A DNA stretch of 64,000 bases from Symsagittifera roscoffensis (GCF_963678635.1 NC_087070.1:11442539-11506538); one strand, 5' to 3'; positions 46,719-58,968 are shown, counted from the stretch's first letter. Notes: generated by a model from the letters alone, not told the origin. Translations and numbers: made by a program.

Positions 46719-47263
46719 CAGTTGATGCAATTACAGGCCAAAAACATAGTACAGGACTTGTTTAAATCAAATGAGTTAACCCTCGCTTGCAGATAGTTTT
46801 TGAGTTACTTCTTAAACGCTTCAGATGCGAAAATATCTGCAATATGATTGGAAAATAGCATGTTTATATATACGCACACGCGCTAGAAGAAGAGCAGCTC
46901 GTTGAAGAAGAGACGACATTTCTCGGTTGCTGTCAGTGTAGGGTAGGCAGTGTTACGAAGATCTTCGACGGAGAAAGTAAAATTAATGAACTTGTAAATG
47001 TCGAAATCGAATTTCTCTTAAAGCACTCTATTGAGGAAAACCAAGTCGTAGAATGCAATGGAGAAAAATATTGGCAGAGAATTGGTCACCTTCAATTGCC
47101 CAGTGTAGTCACTGAGACCCGTCAGCCATTTTAGACCTTTTTTTTTAAACAATTCAAGTATATGCCTGTAAGATAAGGAAGAAAACCAGATTTGAGTTCC
47201 GTAGAGAAGGACACTTCTTATGGAAAGTTGATAAAATATAAACTTGATCCACAATGAGACTCA
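46719..47263 (-). mobile_element. Non-LTR retrotransposon copy 4, 3' end only
   Basis: The 3' terminus CAGTTGATGCAA (plus-strand view) here follows gypsy-2 DNA (AAGAACGG) and not a cassette, which fixes the true end of the element. The frame 47254-47018 carries LTGLSDYTGQLKVTNSLPIF. The copy is cut at about 47263 by a cassette 3' fragment. Confidence 0.78.
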
Positions 47264-47556
47264 TAGACCAATAAGAACTAAATTTCCGAAGGGAAGCTGC
47301 ATAGTAGGATAATTTTAGTTTGTTTGTTGGCAGGACCGTCTTGCGTCCCAACAATTTTGAAATTTAGGAGAAAAAGTTTTAAATCGAAACTTTGGCGTTA
47401 AAAGCCAGAAAAGACGTTTTATCTGAAGTCATATCATCAAAAATGCAGATTAGTGGAAAAATTAGGAAGGCTAAAACAGTGTAGTATGATGCCATTTGTA
47501 TTCTGCAGTTGACCGATGTGATGTAGATATAAATGATTTCATGCTTTTTGTAAATT
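47264..47556 (+). mobile_element. Isolated fragment of a cassette 3' untranslated region
   Basis: These 290 bases are nearly identical to 42450-42742, including the hairpin (47326-47352). They start at GACCAATAAGAACTAAATTTCC and end at the same AAATT|CAGTTG junction. Together with the following non-LTR sequence to about 48990 they repeat the 42450-44330 block, showing a segmental duplication. Confidence 0.78.
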
Positions 47557-50500
47557 CAGTTGATGCAATTACAGGCCAAAAACATAGTACAGGAGTCGAT
47601 TTAACCCTCGCTTGCAGATAGTTTTTGAGTGACTTCTTAAACGCTTCAGGAGATGCGAAAATATCTGCAATATCATTGGAAGATAGCATGTTTACATATC
47701 CTCACACGCACTAGAAGAAGAACAGCTCGTTGAAGAAGAGACGACATTTCTTGGTTGCTGTCAGTGTAGGGTAGGCAGTGTTAGGAAGATCTTCGGCGGA
47801 GAAGGTAAAAATAATGAACTTGTAAGTGTCGAAATCGAACTTCTTTTTAAGCACTCTATTGAGGAAAACCAAAACGTATAATGCAAGGGAGAAAAATATT
47901 GGCAGGGAATTGGTCACCTTCAATTGCTCAGTGTAGTCACTGAGACCCGTCACCCATTTTAGACATTTTTTATCAAACAATTCAAGTACATGCCTGTAAA
48001 ATAAGGAAGGAAACCAGATTTGAGTTCCGTAGAGAAGGACACTTCTAATGCAAAATTGATAACATTTAAACTTGGTCCACAATGAGACTCAGTGGTCCAC
48101 AGTCTGGAATAGAACGTTTGATAAAATGAAAAGATTTTTTAACCGTATTAAGCTTGAGTTTAAGATGGTTGTCCCGTTTCAAGTTTTGATAAATTGTGAT
48201 CCCCAGATCTTTGATAGAGGATACCGAAGGAATGGAGATATCATTAAGAACGATCGATGATTCCGACTCATTAGAATTAAAACAATTAACTTTGCTTCTA
48301 TCGGCTTTAAGTGTCATTTAATTTTCGATAGTTCATTTGTTGAAAAGATCTATATCTCTTTGAATGTCAAAATGCGTTGCTCTTGAGTACAGTTTTCTGT
48401 CATCAGCGAAGAAATGACCACCAGAAGTAAGAAGAGCATTTGGCATGTCATTATTGCAGAGAACAAACAATAGTGGCCCTAAGACGCTGCCTTGCTGCAC
48501 TCCACTAGTAACATAATCTATCGAAGAAGATGTTTTTTCAATCATTACAGATTGAGTACGATCACTCAGATACGAAGAGAAAAGCTCAAGAAACGTGTAA
48601 TCAAATCCAAACTTAGCCAGTTTGCTTTGTAGAATATGATGAGGTACTTGATCAAAAGATTTGCAAAAATCGAATTGTACTCAAAGACTTTCAAGATTCG
48701 TCTCATTATTCGAATAAATCTGGTCAAGTTATTCAATAAAGTGGGTAATGGTTGATCGTTTGTCATGAAACCATGCTGAATGGAAGTAATGTTTGTTCTC
48801 ACTCGAGGTTATATAAAAATAAAAACCATTCTCTCCAGAATAAGCGATCATTGAGGTAAGATGCTGATAGGGCGGTAGTTTTCAACATTTTCTGGATTGT
48901 TAGTTTTTAAGATGCGGGTTATGTAAGCACATTTCCAAAGTGTAGGTCATTTTTGGGTATTTAAGACATTAACAAAAAGCTGAACGACAAGTGGCGCAAT
49001 AATATTGCTGCAATTGCTAAGAACAAAAGTTGGAAGGTTGTCATTAGTTAAACATGTAGTTGAAGCTGACGCGCGTGACGTTTCAACTTGAACAACACTT
49101 ATTTGAAACATGTTTAACAAAATTGAAGGCTTGTCATTTGCATATAGAGCACAATTCCATCATGGTAGTAACACAGAACAGAAGTAATCATTCATAAGAT
49201 TGGCTAATTCCAAAGAGTTGGTAGATTTTTGTCTTTCCTCGGCATTTGATTTGGTAGTCGTTTCCTAGTAATTCAGCGGATTTATTTAAAACAGTCACGA
49301 TTCGAATTCGGAGATAACGATTCAAATAAGCATGTTTTATTGAATTCAATTGATTGATCAATATCATTTTGCAATGAATAGAGACGTAGCTTGTTACTTT
49401 TAAAACTTGCAGCTGTTCGAGGTTTGTTGAGAAGATGAACAGTGTGGGACGAATAAAAATAAGGAAGTTATTGCCGTCCTTTGGATCTTTTTACAACATT
49501 CAAAGTTTATTACTGTCATAATTTCAGAATACCAGTGACCTACATAATCTTCGATACTTAATGAGCCAAAACTCGAGTTATGAGTAAAAATGAGATCAAC
49601 AAAGCATGGGCTGATATTTTCATTGAAAACTGAACAAGAGAAAGAAGCTTTCAAAAATTGAGAGCTTTAATTTTGCCCAGCGGAGCTCAGTGATAAATTG
49701 GGTATTGTAAAGAAAGCAAACACGGGAAATACAATTTTTTGTCAAGGTAAACTGTTAATAGTTCAGTATGCGATGACAATATCAGGTACAGGGTGTTACC
49801 GGATATATGAGTTGGTTCATAAACAAGGGGTAATAAGTCGAGTTCCTCGATTGTAGAAAGAAATAAATTAGAGTAAACCGAACGACCAGAGAGAGATGTC
49901 CAGCAGATGTCGGGCTAATTGAAGTCACCCATGAGTGTGTATGAACATGACAAAGCTGCTAATTTAGTTATAAAATAACGAATGCATTCAACTAGAGAAT
50001 TGATAGGTATTCTGTATGCAGATGTATCAGGGGGGTTGTACACAAGAAGAAAGACGTGATTACGAAATCCGGAATAATTTGATAAGACAATGCAAGAGTC
50101 TGCATTGTAAGAAAGAATAAAGTAGTTTGTTACAAAGCTGTTCTTAAGGGCAATGAGAACCCCTCCGTTGTCTTCACAAGAACGATCAACCCGAGCAAAA
50201 ACAGAATAAGGACAGTTTAAGGAAAAGAATTCGGAATTGGTAATTTCAGGTTTGAGCCAGGTCTCTGCGAGAAAGACGATATGGGGAGGAAGTAAACTGA
50301 GATAGTTGAGGATTTTAAAACGCTGGCTGACACTTATTAGGCTTTGTACGTTAAGCAGACATAATTTCAGCTGTACTCAGTCTAACTTGACCTTTCCTCC
50401 ATTTCTTTCGAGAGTGAGACCGCGAATTCTTTACTCATTGCGAGGTATTCGGTCGTGATTTATCAAATCATATCGTTTCTTGAGGTTTTTGCGTTTCACA

Positions 50501-50640
50501 GCTTGTACATCTCTGTTGAGCGACTTGAAAACGTAGACTTTATCTTGAAAATTTTTGAGTTTATACGCTTTGGCTAGACATTTTCGAGCATCCCAATTTG
50601 ATGATAGGCGTAAAAGTATGGGACGTGCCCTTCGTTATTA
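47557..50640 (-). mobile_element. Non-LTR retrotransposon copy 5, longest copy (ORF1 end, EEP endonuclease, RT)
   Basis: From its 5' side (right): the ORF1 end, with RPILLRLSSNWDARKCLAKA and KRYDLINHDRIPRNE (50640-50431). Then an EEP endonuclease with LCLLNVQSLISVSQR (about 50350), AETWLKPEI, GGVLIALKN, VYNPPDTSAYRIP, MGDFN and, near 49535, VGHWYSEI where family members have a DH pair. RT follows, with NYRPISILPQLSLILERMV (about 48860-48920), VPQGSVLGPLLFVLCNND, HFFADDRKLYSRATH and YTEQLKVTNSLPIFFSLALY. Stops (for example just after MGDFN) inactivate it. It lies against LTR E, and 50641-50674 between them is unassigned. Confidence 0.82.
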
Positions 50641-50674
50641 GGACTTACTTTTACCAAATCTATATATTTGGTTT

Positions 50675-51559
50675 TGTAACAGTCGCCTACTTAAGTCACA
50701 TATGAGGTTAAAGAAAATTAGGCCCTATAACTATTGGCTCAAGAGTCATGTACACTATCTCTTGTGTTTTTCTACCTCGAACGGTCGGAGCCAATTCGGT
50801 TCACCTGCGACATGAGACTAAAAACCCGTTACAGCTTAAAGGCCACAACCAAAATACCCCCCACTCTAGATAAATAAGAACGTCCCCATATTTAGGCCTC
50901 AAAATACCCAAAAATCTTGAACGCCGTTAAAAACAGGGTCGGAACAATTCGTGCAGTTACTTTTTCTTAGACAGTGGAACTTTGATCAATTTCAGATGGA
51001 TCAACCTAAAACTCTCCTTACCTCAACATAACAATCACAAAACACACTCAAGAAAACTAAATTGAGTACTCACATACCGGCATACTCAAGAATTTGAGGT
51101 AATTAAATTAATAAGCATCTTGAGAATAAATGGGGAATTAAGTTTGACTTGATAAGTTCTTATCGAATAAGTTTTAGCTTGAGAATTGAGTTTTGGGTCT
51201 GAACCATTGCGAGACTTCGGTTGTCTATTTTTCCACCGAAGGTTCACTCTGGTCCAGTATTGATTGATTCACTCTTCTTTTGTGATCGCTCTGTTTCCTT
51301 TATCAAGATAGGACAGCTCTACTCTCGTTCGAATTAAGTATCGGAAATTGCGAATAGCAATTTCCCGCTGCTAAATTTTACCACTTTCCCGCGTTTTTAA
51401 TTCGGTCGTTCTGATCTTGTATTTCTGAGATTTTCAGTTTTCGCGAGAAAGATGAGCATGACAGGCACAATTCGAATTTTTGAAAAATTACATTTCACCC
51501 CAAAATTACCTTGTCCGTATTCCTCAAGGTCAAACTTCCAAATATGACCGACTGGCACA
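50675..51559 (-). repeat. 3' LTR of giant element E
   Basis: It is 885 bp with minus-strand ends TGTGCCAGT and ACTGTTACA. Anchors shared with the other two LTRs (plus view) are TGTAACAGTCGC, TTAAAAACAGGGTCGGAACAA, CAGATGGATCAACC (about 50993), TTGTATTTCTGAGA (about 51417), TTCGAATTTTTGAAAAAT and TGGCACA. The PPT lies directly upstream. No primer-binding site follows, consistent with a 3' LTR. Confidence 0.66.
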
Positions 51560-51570
51560 TACTCCCCGGA
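51560..51570 (-). promoter_or_regulatory. Polypurine tract of element E
   Basis: TCCGGGGAGTA on the minus strand directly precedes the LTR start TGTGCCA. It is identical to the tract at 11999-12008 in the other lineage, although the DNA on both sides is strongly diverged. Confidence 0.62.
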
Positions 51571-51995
51571 CTCAAGATCGATGTCCTCATTGCGTGCTGC
51601 CGTCTGCCAGTGAGTCCCCAGAATGCTGAGTGTTGCTCAAGATACAGTGCCAGTGGTCATTTACAGAAGTTTGCAGCAGGTTTTAACTTTATCTACACCC
51701 AAAAATTCACAACCATATAAAATTGTCACAGTATCGCTGAACAGCAATCAAAATTTTCATACAACTGCACCTTAAATTTCCGCTTTTGAAGCCAATGATT
51801 GAAATTTCTCTTGTCCTAACCAATCGGAAAGTTGTCATGCAGCATTTTGATTTATATAATAATTATAGCATATTAATAACAATATTTTGTTTCGTTAAAA
51901 TTTCTTTTCCGTGACCTCGGATTTCATCCGAGTTCACACTCGAGCCCCCTTTCCTTCCCTCTCAAGACTCAAGAAACCCACCTTGAGCTCCCTGC
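51571..51995 (-). other. 3' untranslated region of element E
   Basis: An AT-rich stretch between the last cassette frame and the polypurine tract. Similarity to the cassette 1 flank is visible only near the PPT (CAATGAGGACAT). The 27-base hairpin of the cassette 1 lineage is not visible here. Nothing else was recognised. Confidence 0.5.
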
Positions 51996-52720
51996 TCATT
52001 TCGTATTCCTAGCCTTCGAGGTGCTAGGACCTGATGAGTTTGACACCGTGATCTGCCTTAGCAGCGCTTCCTCATCATCGGAGCTGATTACGATCTCTTC
52101 CCACGCTTTTAATTGTTCGAAGGATCGCATCCACTCCCTCTGCTCTTGCAACCTCTTTGCCTGATTTGATAAACCTTTCACTTTCAATTCCCCGTTCAAG
52201 CAAAAGGAATTGTGCAGGCTCATGCTCACGTTCTTCGCCAAGTCCTCCTCCAGTATCGATTCTCTTGCTTTGGTATTGTCTCTAGACACCCTACCGACTC
52301 TTTTCCAACCTGTCCTGATCGCATTTCGATGGGTCAGCAGATGTCTCTTGAAGGGTTCCGGTCCTATCTCTGCCAGGAACTGTCGACATTCTTTACTATT
52401 TTTTTCATGTGGTCTTTTGTCACCATATACAACCAAGATGTCAATGTCGCTCGAAACCACGGGAAGAATCTTATGCGGCTCCATACGTGCCTGATCTCCA
52501 TAGGTATGGCAAATACCGTGCACGCCGTCTCAAACAACTCAAGTCTTCTGCTATAATCGATAGCGTATATCGATTCCGCCGTTGGTGTCTTCGACTCCCG
52601 ATTTTTCGTCACATTCTCCTCGATCCATCGCAACGCCAACATCGTACTCACTACCAATATGGTCACCCTCTGCCGATGATCGGTTAATCCGATTGACCGA
52701 ATTTCTTCCACGTCCCACAC
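51996..52720 (-). pseudogene. Cassette E: WD-SGLTD block and C-terminus
   Basis: Two overlapping frames give WDVEEIRSIGLTDHRQRVTI, TMLALRWIEENV, ELFETACTVFAIPMEIRHVW and RFFPWFRATLTSWLYMVTK. They continue with EPFKRHLLTHRNAIRTGWKR, NVSMSLHNSFCLNGE and an acidic ISSDDEEALL tail. Each block has a clear counterpart in cassettes B and D2 at perhaps a third identity, with the same spacing. The final block keeps one Cys (LHNSFC) but loses the later PLPCC. The frame change lies near 52440. Confidence 0.62.
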
Positions 52721-52747
52721 TAAACAGAGGTTTGAGTGCTCCGGGTA

Positions 52748-53416
52748 CTACACTGTCAGTGCCAAGCAATGGCACGGGCATTCCCCATGAGTAATATCGA
52801 TGCTTCGGAGATTGCGTTCTCCCGACGCTTCCGGCAGAGGTTCCAATTCCATAATCTTCTCGTGTGTTGCATCATTTTCCTCCTGTGCTGGGACACTGTT
52901 CATCGGTTTCCCGATGGTATTCTGTTTCTCGAAATCACTCGTGTTTTCACCTTCCAAACTCAAGAATTCGTCTCCCCAGATTTCACTCAAGTCATCTCTT
53001 TATTCCCTTGGCACCGTTCCCAGTATCTTCCTCAACAGTTTGTGTGAATGATGCGACATTCGAGCCAATCGTACGCACTTAGGTACCGAGAAGGCCTTGT
53101 CTACCAGTATCCTTTGACTGGATACCTCCACCATCGCCATGTGCAATGGATAGTGGCTCCCACATAGGTTGGCCATTACTGATCACACCATGGATTTTGC
53201 ATTTACTGGCAGACCGTAAGCCACGCTCACGGGAAATCGCATTTCCGCCTCAAGGCCGATCTTCCACCCTCTGATGTGTTTCTTGGTGGTTTGCATCGCC
53301 CCCGGCCAAGACTCCACGCTCAACGCAGTCACCAAATGGTGCTCATACTCCAGCATATCCAGTGATTGCAGACTACACATTCTTGAGAAGAATCCCAAAG
53401 CTGTTGCTATGTTCAC
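52748..53416 (-). pseudogene. Cassette E: LGFFSRM to MELEPLPEASG segment
   Basis: 53416-53183 carries ALGFFSRMCSLQSLDMLEYE and VESWPGAMQTTKKHIRGWK, equivalent to FYSMFGSLESLLNL and QTEHKYIGKWREAIEAEM in the other lineage. 52990-52748 carries the acidic EEIMELEPLPEASG-like part, equivalent to MEVESFMEASGKRNWRSI in D2, with ITHGECPCHCLA matching MLTDDEFPCHSLI. Role unknown. Confidence 0.58.
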
Positions 53417-53428
53417 GGTGGTATTCGC

Positions 53429-53896
53429 TTAACACTCAGCCACTATCTGTACTTCATACTTCTCCCTTTCTGTGATGTCTCCAAACCAAGTGATTAGGTC
53501 TTCTTTTTGAAAGGACTGTATCCTGACGCATGACCGTCCATCACAAGTGTGTTTTCCGCTTCCACACGTCAGGTCAAGACAACTACCCGGCTCCATCTTT
53601 TTCACCGATCCTAGCTTGCACGTTGCTTCGCCTGACTCCTTCATCTGAGGCAAGATCAGCTTGTGTACTATACTCAGTGTTGCTAGGTCCTCGTCTTTTT
53701 TCGGTGCAAGCCTCACTCGCTCCGTGACCTCCTCGATCAGACTTGCGTGGGCAGGTGGGCACCAGGAGGGTCTCAGCAACTTCCAAACCACTCCTAAGTT
53801 CGTAACCAGCATGCCGTTTCCATTACCCATTTTCAATTCGACTCTTTTGTTTGAGCGCGGCACACTCCTATCTTCTGGCATCTTCTCGAGAGTCAA
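53429..53896 (-). pseudogene. Cassette E: segment with the C-X4-H-X-C-X4-C motif
   Basis: An open frame of 155 codons. CGSGKHTCDGRSC (about 53525-53570) has the same Cys/His spacing as CGLKGHTCGGLDC in cassette 1, while the residues between differ. Upstream are LGVVWKLLRPSWCPP (compare LMAVWELMKPSW in cassette 1) and a helical stretch. Downstream is ITWFGDITEREKYEVQIVAE. Spacing kept across divergent lineages suggests metal binding. Confidence 0.64.
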
Positions 53897-53911
53897 GCCT
53901 AAGCTCGGTTT

Positions 53912-54751
53912 CTATCTTTCTGCTGAGTCTATCTTGATTATCTTTTCCGTCCAAAACTTAAATAGCTCTGTCATTTCGTGATTCCTGTGAGCGCTCCCGG
54001 CCTCTGAATCCAAGAAGGGGTTGTATGCTATTCCCATCACTCCATACACGTATTGATGTTCTCTCTTTTTGCTGGGTCTCGAGTACTCTCCAGCCGAGGC
54101 TAAGTTACGGTGCACGTCATGTCCTTCTTCAAATTTCTTGTTATAGATAATCCGTATTTCATCTAGCTTTCTATGATTCTCTAGAGACCGCCTGGAGCCA
54201 TCCTCCTTTTCTAATCCAGTACTCTGGTATACATTCAGGATGACCGCTGAGATTCTTTTTTCCATTGTCTTGCTTCCGATTGGTCTCTGCTGACACGCTT
54301 GGATGGTACTGTCGGCCATTACGGACATTATCCACCTAAAGAAATAAGTGGCATCTTTTCTTCTCGCCAGACTCAAACCGATATTATCTCTCGCGACATG
54401 CTGTACCAGCATCTGGTAAACTTCTAGGGTTTTGTTGCCCAATTTCAATTTATCATATGAAGTCAATACCTCCAATTCTATTCCCACTGGGCTCCACGCG
54501 AACATCAGCTGTTTAGCTGTTCTAACGAAGGGATTTGCCATCAGAGCCAATGCGGATGAAGGTGTTCTCGTCGCTTCCTCAGAGTACTCCCGCAACAAGT
54601 TCTGCCAAGTTCGCTTCAGCTGGTTTCCCAATTCTAACTTGGTGACCTCGGCTTTCTGTTGAGTAGCCCAATTGCGACGCTTGCGGGACACTCCACGATA
54701 GAGCTTTTTCAGACAGTCCTCCAGTTCCTTCATTGTTTTAGGGCCACCCAA
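53912..54751 (-). pseudogene. Cassette E: equivalent of the 365-codon segment
   Basis: An open frame of 279 codons. It carries MKELEDCLKKLYRGVSRKR, QKAEVTKLELGNQLKRTWQN, SSALALMANPFVRTAKQLMF, ARRKDATYFFRWIMSVMADS, RPSKKREHQYVYGVMGIAYN and FWTEKIIKIDSAE. The order and spacing match 15589-14600 of cassette 1 (PKIHALIAIPYVRTEIQLRF, AKRRDVLCFIQFMIEQ, KKSYSYVSGIIGMSYN, FWMSRIATIRSA). The family is unknown; predicted mostly helical. Confidence 0.64.
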
Positions 54752-55862
54752 CAGTGTCGAGCCGTATTCCTTGTCGCATTTTTCTCAAGAGGATCGCTGG
54801 TCACTTGTTTGCCAATAGCCTGATGCTTGCTGGATATCCATTCTTTGCCAACATCCACTTCCCATGTTTGTCCATTCGTCGAACCCTTTTTCGAGCTTGG
54901 CTTCTGAGGTATGAAATCTCCTTCCGTTGCCAGACTTGTCGAGACCTCTATCTCTTTCATCACTTCGGCTAGCTTCCTTGGTTCGGAGCTGCCCTTGTAG
55001 GCCGCAGTCTTCCATCGCGCTACAATCAGGGGGGCAGTCTCCCTCAAGTTCTTCTCAGAGACAGCATCCGCCGACGGGCTGCTCAATTCTTCTACCTCCC
55101 GCTTCCTCTTCCGAGACTTCACACCTTTGCTTGGGGGCGTCGTCACTATCATCACTGATTCGACCTCTTTGTCCCGGTCCAACCTTCCCGACTCTTGCCT
55201 CCCCCTTCTCGAACCTTAAGGATATTAATATCTTTAATCATATTACTAGTCTTAAGCTTATCCTCCCCTATAACTTTAATTATTTTATCATCAGTTTTTT
55301 GTTTCAGAGTAGAGCTGTCTTTACATTCATCATCTCTGATCTTCTGTCGCGTCTCCCTCAATTTGACCATCTTGCTCAGTAACTCCTTTCTTGCTTTCTC
55401 ATCCAGCCCGGTGCCCATCAAGACAGGTTCCCCGAACTTCACCACCGTGTTCCACAGCTCTTTTTTGAAGTCATCTAGTGTGGTCTCACTTTCCGTTTCC
55501 CGATTAAATTCACTCAAGAATTCCCGCCATGCCTTCTCATCCAGCGTCCCCAGAAACATGCTCTTGTTCCCTTCGAAAGTGTTCTTCTTGCTCTCTTCTG
55601 TACTCAAGAGTATCATTCCCATGTTGGAAGTTTCGCTGGTCAAGGGCAATTCCAGGTTTTTCCGAGCGGATGATGTCAGAGGTGGCGTGGCCGTGTCCGC
55701 CCAATCGTCTCCTGTACGTCCTGCAACAGTTCCGTTCCTGAGCGGTGAAATCCTCCTCAGCTGGTTTCGGCTCCGGCGTATCCCCCACTTGCATTTCCTC
55801 TCCTGCTTCACTGAGAGTCTCATCCATGCTTTCCGCTTCTGATTCGGCTCGCCTTTTCTCAA
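54730..55862 (-). pseudogene. Cassette E: low-complexity charged segment
   Basis: 55862-55152 carries MFLGTLDEKAWREFLSEFNR and VKFGEPVLMGTGLDEKARKE, equivalent to FLGTLPEEEWEVHYRDL and VVQYYGTQSMLKTGLNRPLM in cassette B. 55182-54730 carries GVKSRKRKREVEELSSPSAD and WEVDVGKEWISSKHQAIGKQ. It is charged and probably disordered. This stretch corresponds to the 774 bases missing from cassette 1, so it is an old part of the cassette. Confidence 0.58.
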
Positions 55863-56800
55863 GTATGTCCCTAAATCTGTTTTCTACGGGGCCGCTTCTC
55901 TTATTTCCAGGGGTGCCCAATGATAGGGGTGAGGGTGTTGCTGGATTCAGCTTCTTGTGTTCTGTGAGGGCTACATATAAGGAACCTGCCGCGTCCAGCT
56001 CATTCTCTTCCTGTTTCATCTCCACTCGCTCTAGTCCGTAAGGCGCCCGGTACTTTCGTGTGGCGAATTTCATTTCGTCTTTGAGTGCGATGTGCCCTTC
56101 TTCTACGATCGTTCTCCCGCCATCCCACACCGGCAACATGTTCTCTAGATTCGCTTGATCGAGCGTTCTCAAGATGTCCCGAACCTCGAATTTTGGAGGC
56201 ATTGAGCCTCTCATCTTCTTCGATTGAGTCGTCCACGAGTTTATTTTGATGTCGCACGTGTGAAAATAGACTGTGACTGTATACCCTATGAACAAGGAGT
56301 CCCAACCGTCTATGAACTCCCTTTGTTGCTTCTCATCCAATGGCTCTCGCGTATAGGGAAGGGACCATCAACGGGTTATTCATCCCCAGTGTCATTCTCC
56401 TGACCATTGGGAACTCCGGGACCACGGTTGGTAGAACCTCTCGTTCAAGTATTGTCTCTAGCTCTCTCTTCACGAGATCAAAACTCCCCTTCCATGCTGG
56501 GATTCTCAAGACCTCATGCTTATCCGCTGCAAGGGGGTTTAAACTCCAGAACATGGGGTAGGCTTCAATGAGACCCTCACGTTCCCCCCCCCCCCATTCT
56601 GCACTGCAACTGCCCCCGGAAGTTGAATACCACTAGCTCGGGATCTTTCACCTTCCCGAAGAGTACTGTGTCGCTCATCCGTGCCCTCAGCTCCTACTGT
56701 CTGCACCAATTCAGAGCGGTTCCGTCTAGCACGCTGATTAAGCTCACGTGTGCCACTGAGTGTCGATACGCCGTCAAAAGCGGGTCGGGAAAGTCAAATG
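55537..56800 (-). pseudogene. Cassette E: FPMVRRM to acidic segment
   Basis: 56554-56333 carries FWSLNPLAADKHEVLRIP and VVPEFPMVRRMTLGMNNPLM, equivalent to FPKLWNLRPYDETNGEV and EFPLIRRMLLGADSVV. 56340-55537 carries KYRAPYGLERVEMKQEENEL and AAGSLYVALTEHKKLNPAT, equivalent to LAPFGCEEIKI and SAGRLVV, then an acidic Ser/Glu stretch. A run of about 13 C (about 56586-56598) breaks the frame. Function unknown. Confidence 0.58.
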
Positions 56801-57556
56801 TCACTCCCGTCCGTAGATGCAGGTCACAACCTCCTCAAGCCCCCTGATCATCCCTAAAGGGTCAGATTTCATGGCTAAACATTGATCTGTCAAAAGAGGC
56901 ATGCCTCCATTCGCCTCTCTCCATTCCTCTTTCGTTTTAGGATTCTTCTCCTCTCCCGTCAGGTATCGATTCTGCATCAAGAGGTATTCCACCAACAGCG
57001 TCTTCAATCCGGCCGTGCATTTGTACGAGTAGGTTTCCGTGCTGGGATGGGCTTTCCCCATCGACAGAGGCTCTCCATACTTCATCAATCTATGAAACGC
57101 GGTCAGCTCTCCGTGGGTCAAGAGTACCAGTGTCAAATACCCGTCAATTCGTAGTGTTTCCACACCTCTACTGAACATGTAGGCCGGACCCATGTTTAAC
57201 AGATACCTGGGATAGACCAAGTATAGGGCCAAAAAGAGATTTATGGGCATGTGCAGCAATTCTTGTACGAACGCATCGAAGATGGTATCTCTCGCGTAGA
57301 ACACTCTAGCCATGTACCTCTTCTCCCAACAAGGACTCAAGAATCTCAAGATCTCGTGATCCTTCCTCGTCTTTAGATCACCCCTCGCGTGTTCCCTCCA
57401 GAACCCCCCAATGGTAACTTCGTTCGCCGCCGTGACGAATCTTCCTACTGTCATGTCCCTGCTCTCTGCCACTTCCAATTGTCTCTCGAGAAACTCCCAT
57501 ACCTGCTTGATAAGGAGTGGTGCACTCTCCCGCGTCTTGTCCTTGGCATTTTCCAA
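56801..57556 (-). pseudogene. Cassette E: LDGYLTL to GMPLLTD segment
   Basis: An open frame of 251 codons with LLIKQVWEFLERQLEVAESR, LHMPINLFLALYLVYPRYLL, LRIDGYLTLVLLTHGELTAF, LKTLLVEYLLMQNRYLTGEE and GGMPLLTDQCLAMKSDPLGM. It aligns end to end with 17600-16600 of cassette 1. The hydrophobic LFLALYLVYPRYLL stretch is too short and broken to call a membrane segment. Confidence 0.62.
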
Positions 57557-58929
57557 CCTTGGCGTCAGGAATGGCCATTGCTTCCAACTGTTTCTCGGCC
57601 GCAGTCACGTTCTTTCTCTCATTGCTCGGTCCCCTCGCCTTGCTGGTGGAGCTCGTGGTAACCAAGTCCGCGCTTCGAAACCATAGACTCGCCGTCAAGT
57701 GGTTAACTGCCGGGTGGTCATCCCCAATCTTTGGATTGAACTTCAACTGTCGAGCCAAGTTTGAGATCTCAAGCAAGAGAACCTCGTCCAGTACCAAGAG
57801 GATATCTACCAATTCATAAAATCCCCTCATGGCATGAGAAACGTCAGCCCATGCCGCTGCCAGTTCTGACTTCAGGAGCCTCAAGTTTGTCGGCTCTAGC
57901 TCGCGATTGGGGGCAGCCATCAATACGCGCCACGCGTTCCCTTCCACTGCCAGGATCAACATTGCATACACGAACTGCAAAGCAGGTGGCATACTCGCGT
58001 AGCCCGGGGACTTCATAAACGCCACTCTCGTCTTGGGTCCGAATCTAGAAACCACCGACTCCTGCACCTCGTTCATCGCAGCGAACAAAGTTTGAATCGC
58101 CTCCAGATCTCCTTGGGCGTTGGCGCCTCTCTCTTCAGGTGCTCCAGTAATCCTGCCGAATGCAAGTGATCAAACAGCAGCAACTCCGGCTCATAAGGCA
58201 TTTCTGATTTGATCGCTACCACCAGGGTTAGCATCTGATTTAGCTCGGCGCCAGGCAGCAAATACACCAAGGTTTCCGGCCAAAACAATTTAGGAGACGT
58301 CCCTTCAAAATCCGAGCCCGCCACGATAATCACTCTTGCCGCCCCGGGTCTGACCGATCGAATACTGCTAACGTTTTCGCCAACTATGAGTTCCCACAGG
58401 GTTAGCCGTATCTAGGATCATCGGCTAACCTAGAACCCTCGTACGCGGCATCCGGGAGCCTCATGTCCCCCAGCTCAAGCAGCTTCTCTACCACTCTTAA
58501 TTGTGCGGGAATTGCCACCCTGATTCGGTCTACACTTGTTCAGTACTTGGGAGGTTCCACTATAAGTCCCGGACTTCCCAACTGCTTGAGTGGTCTGTAA
58601 TTTATCGGTCCCATCACCGACTTCAGCGGGATCCCGGTTAAGTCGGCTACCTCCATTGTCTTTGCTCTCGAGAAGTGTGCCTCATGGACCTTCAACCAAT
58701 CTACACAATGGTGTCGACTCAAGTCCTCGTGTGACACATCCTAGAGTCCCAAGACCTCCGCTAAATCCTGTCTGCACTCCAAATCCTCCAGATTTAACCC
58801 TTTTATCCTCTCCGAATATCGCGTCTTGTTCACGTCTGCTGTTCTCTCCATCTTCTTGTCGTCCACCACCACTACCGATGAAACCAGCGAACTCTGGGGC
58901 GTAGAAGACTCCGCCTCCTCAGCCTCCAT
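57378..58929 (-). pseudogene. Cassette E: equivalent of the GIND / SAPN region
   Basis: 58737-58540 carries CVDWLKVHEAHFSRAKTMEV and MGPINYRPLKQLG, equivalent to GVDWLIAAGINFSSTTAL and VNARPLQDV. 58333-58073 carries MIIVAGSDFEGTSPKLFWPE and LLLFDHLHSAGLLEHLKREA. 58088-57378 carries YASMPPALQFVYAMLILAVE, VLMAAPNRELEPTNLRLLKS, SELAAAWADVSHAMRGFYEL and ILLVLDEVLLLEISNLARQL. The GGIN of the other lineage is absent before DHLHS. Frames change near 58080 and between 58540 and 58333. Confidence 0.6.
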
Positions 58930-58968
58930 CGGTGTGGACCCTGGTTGCCTGTTTGATTACTCCTTGAA

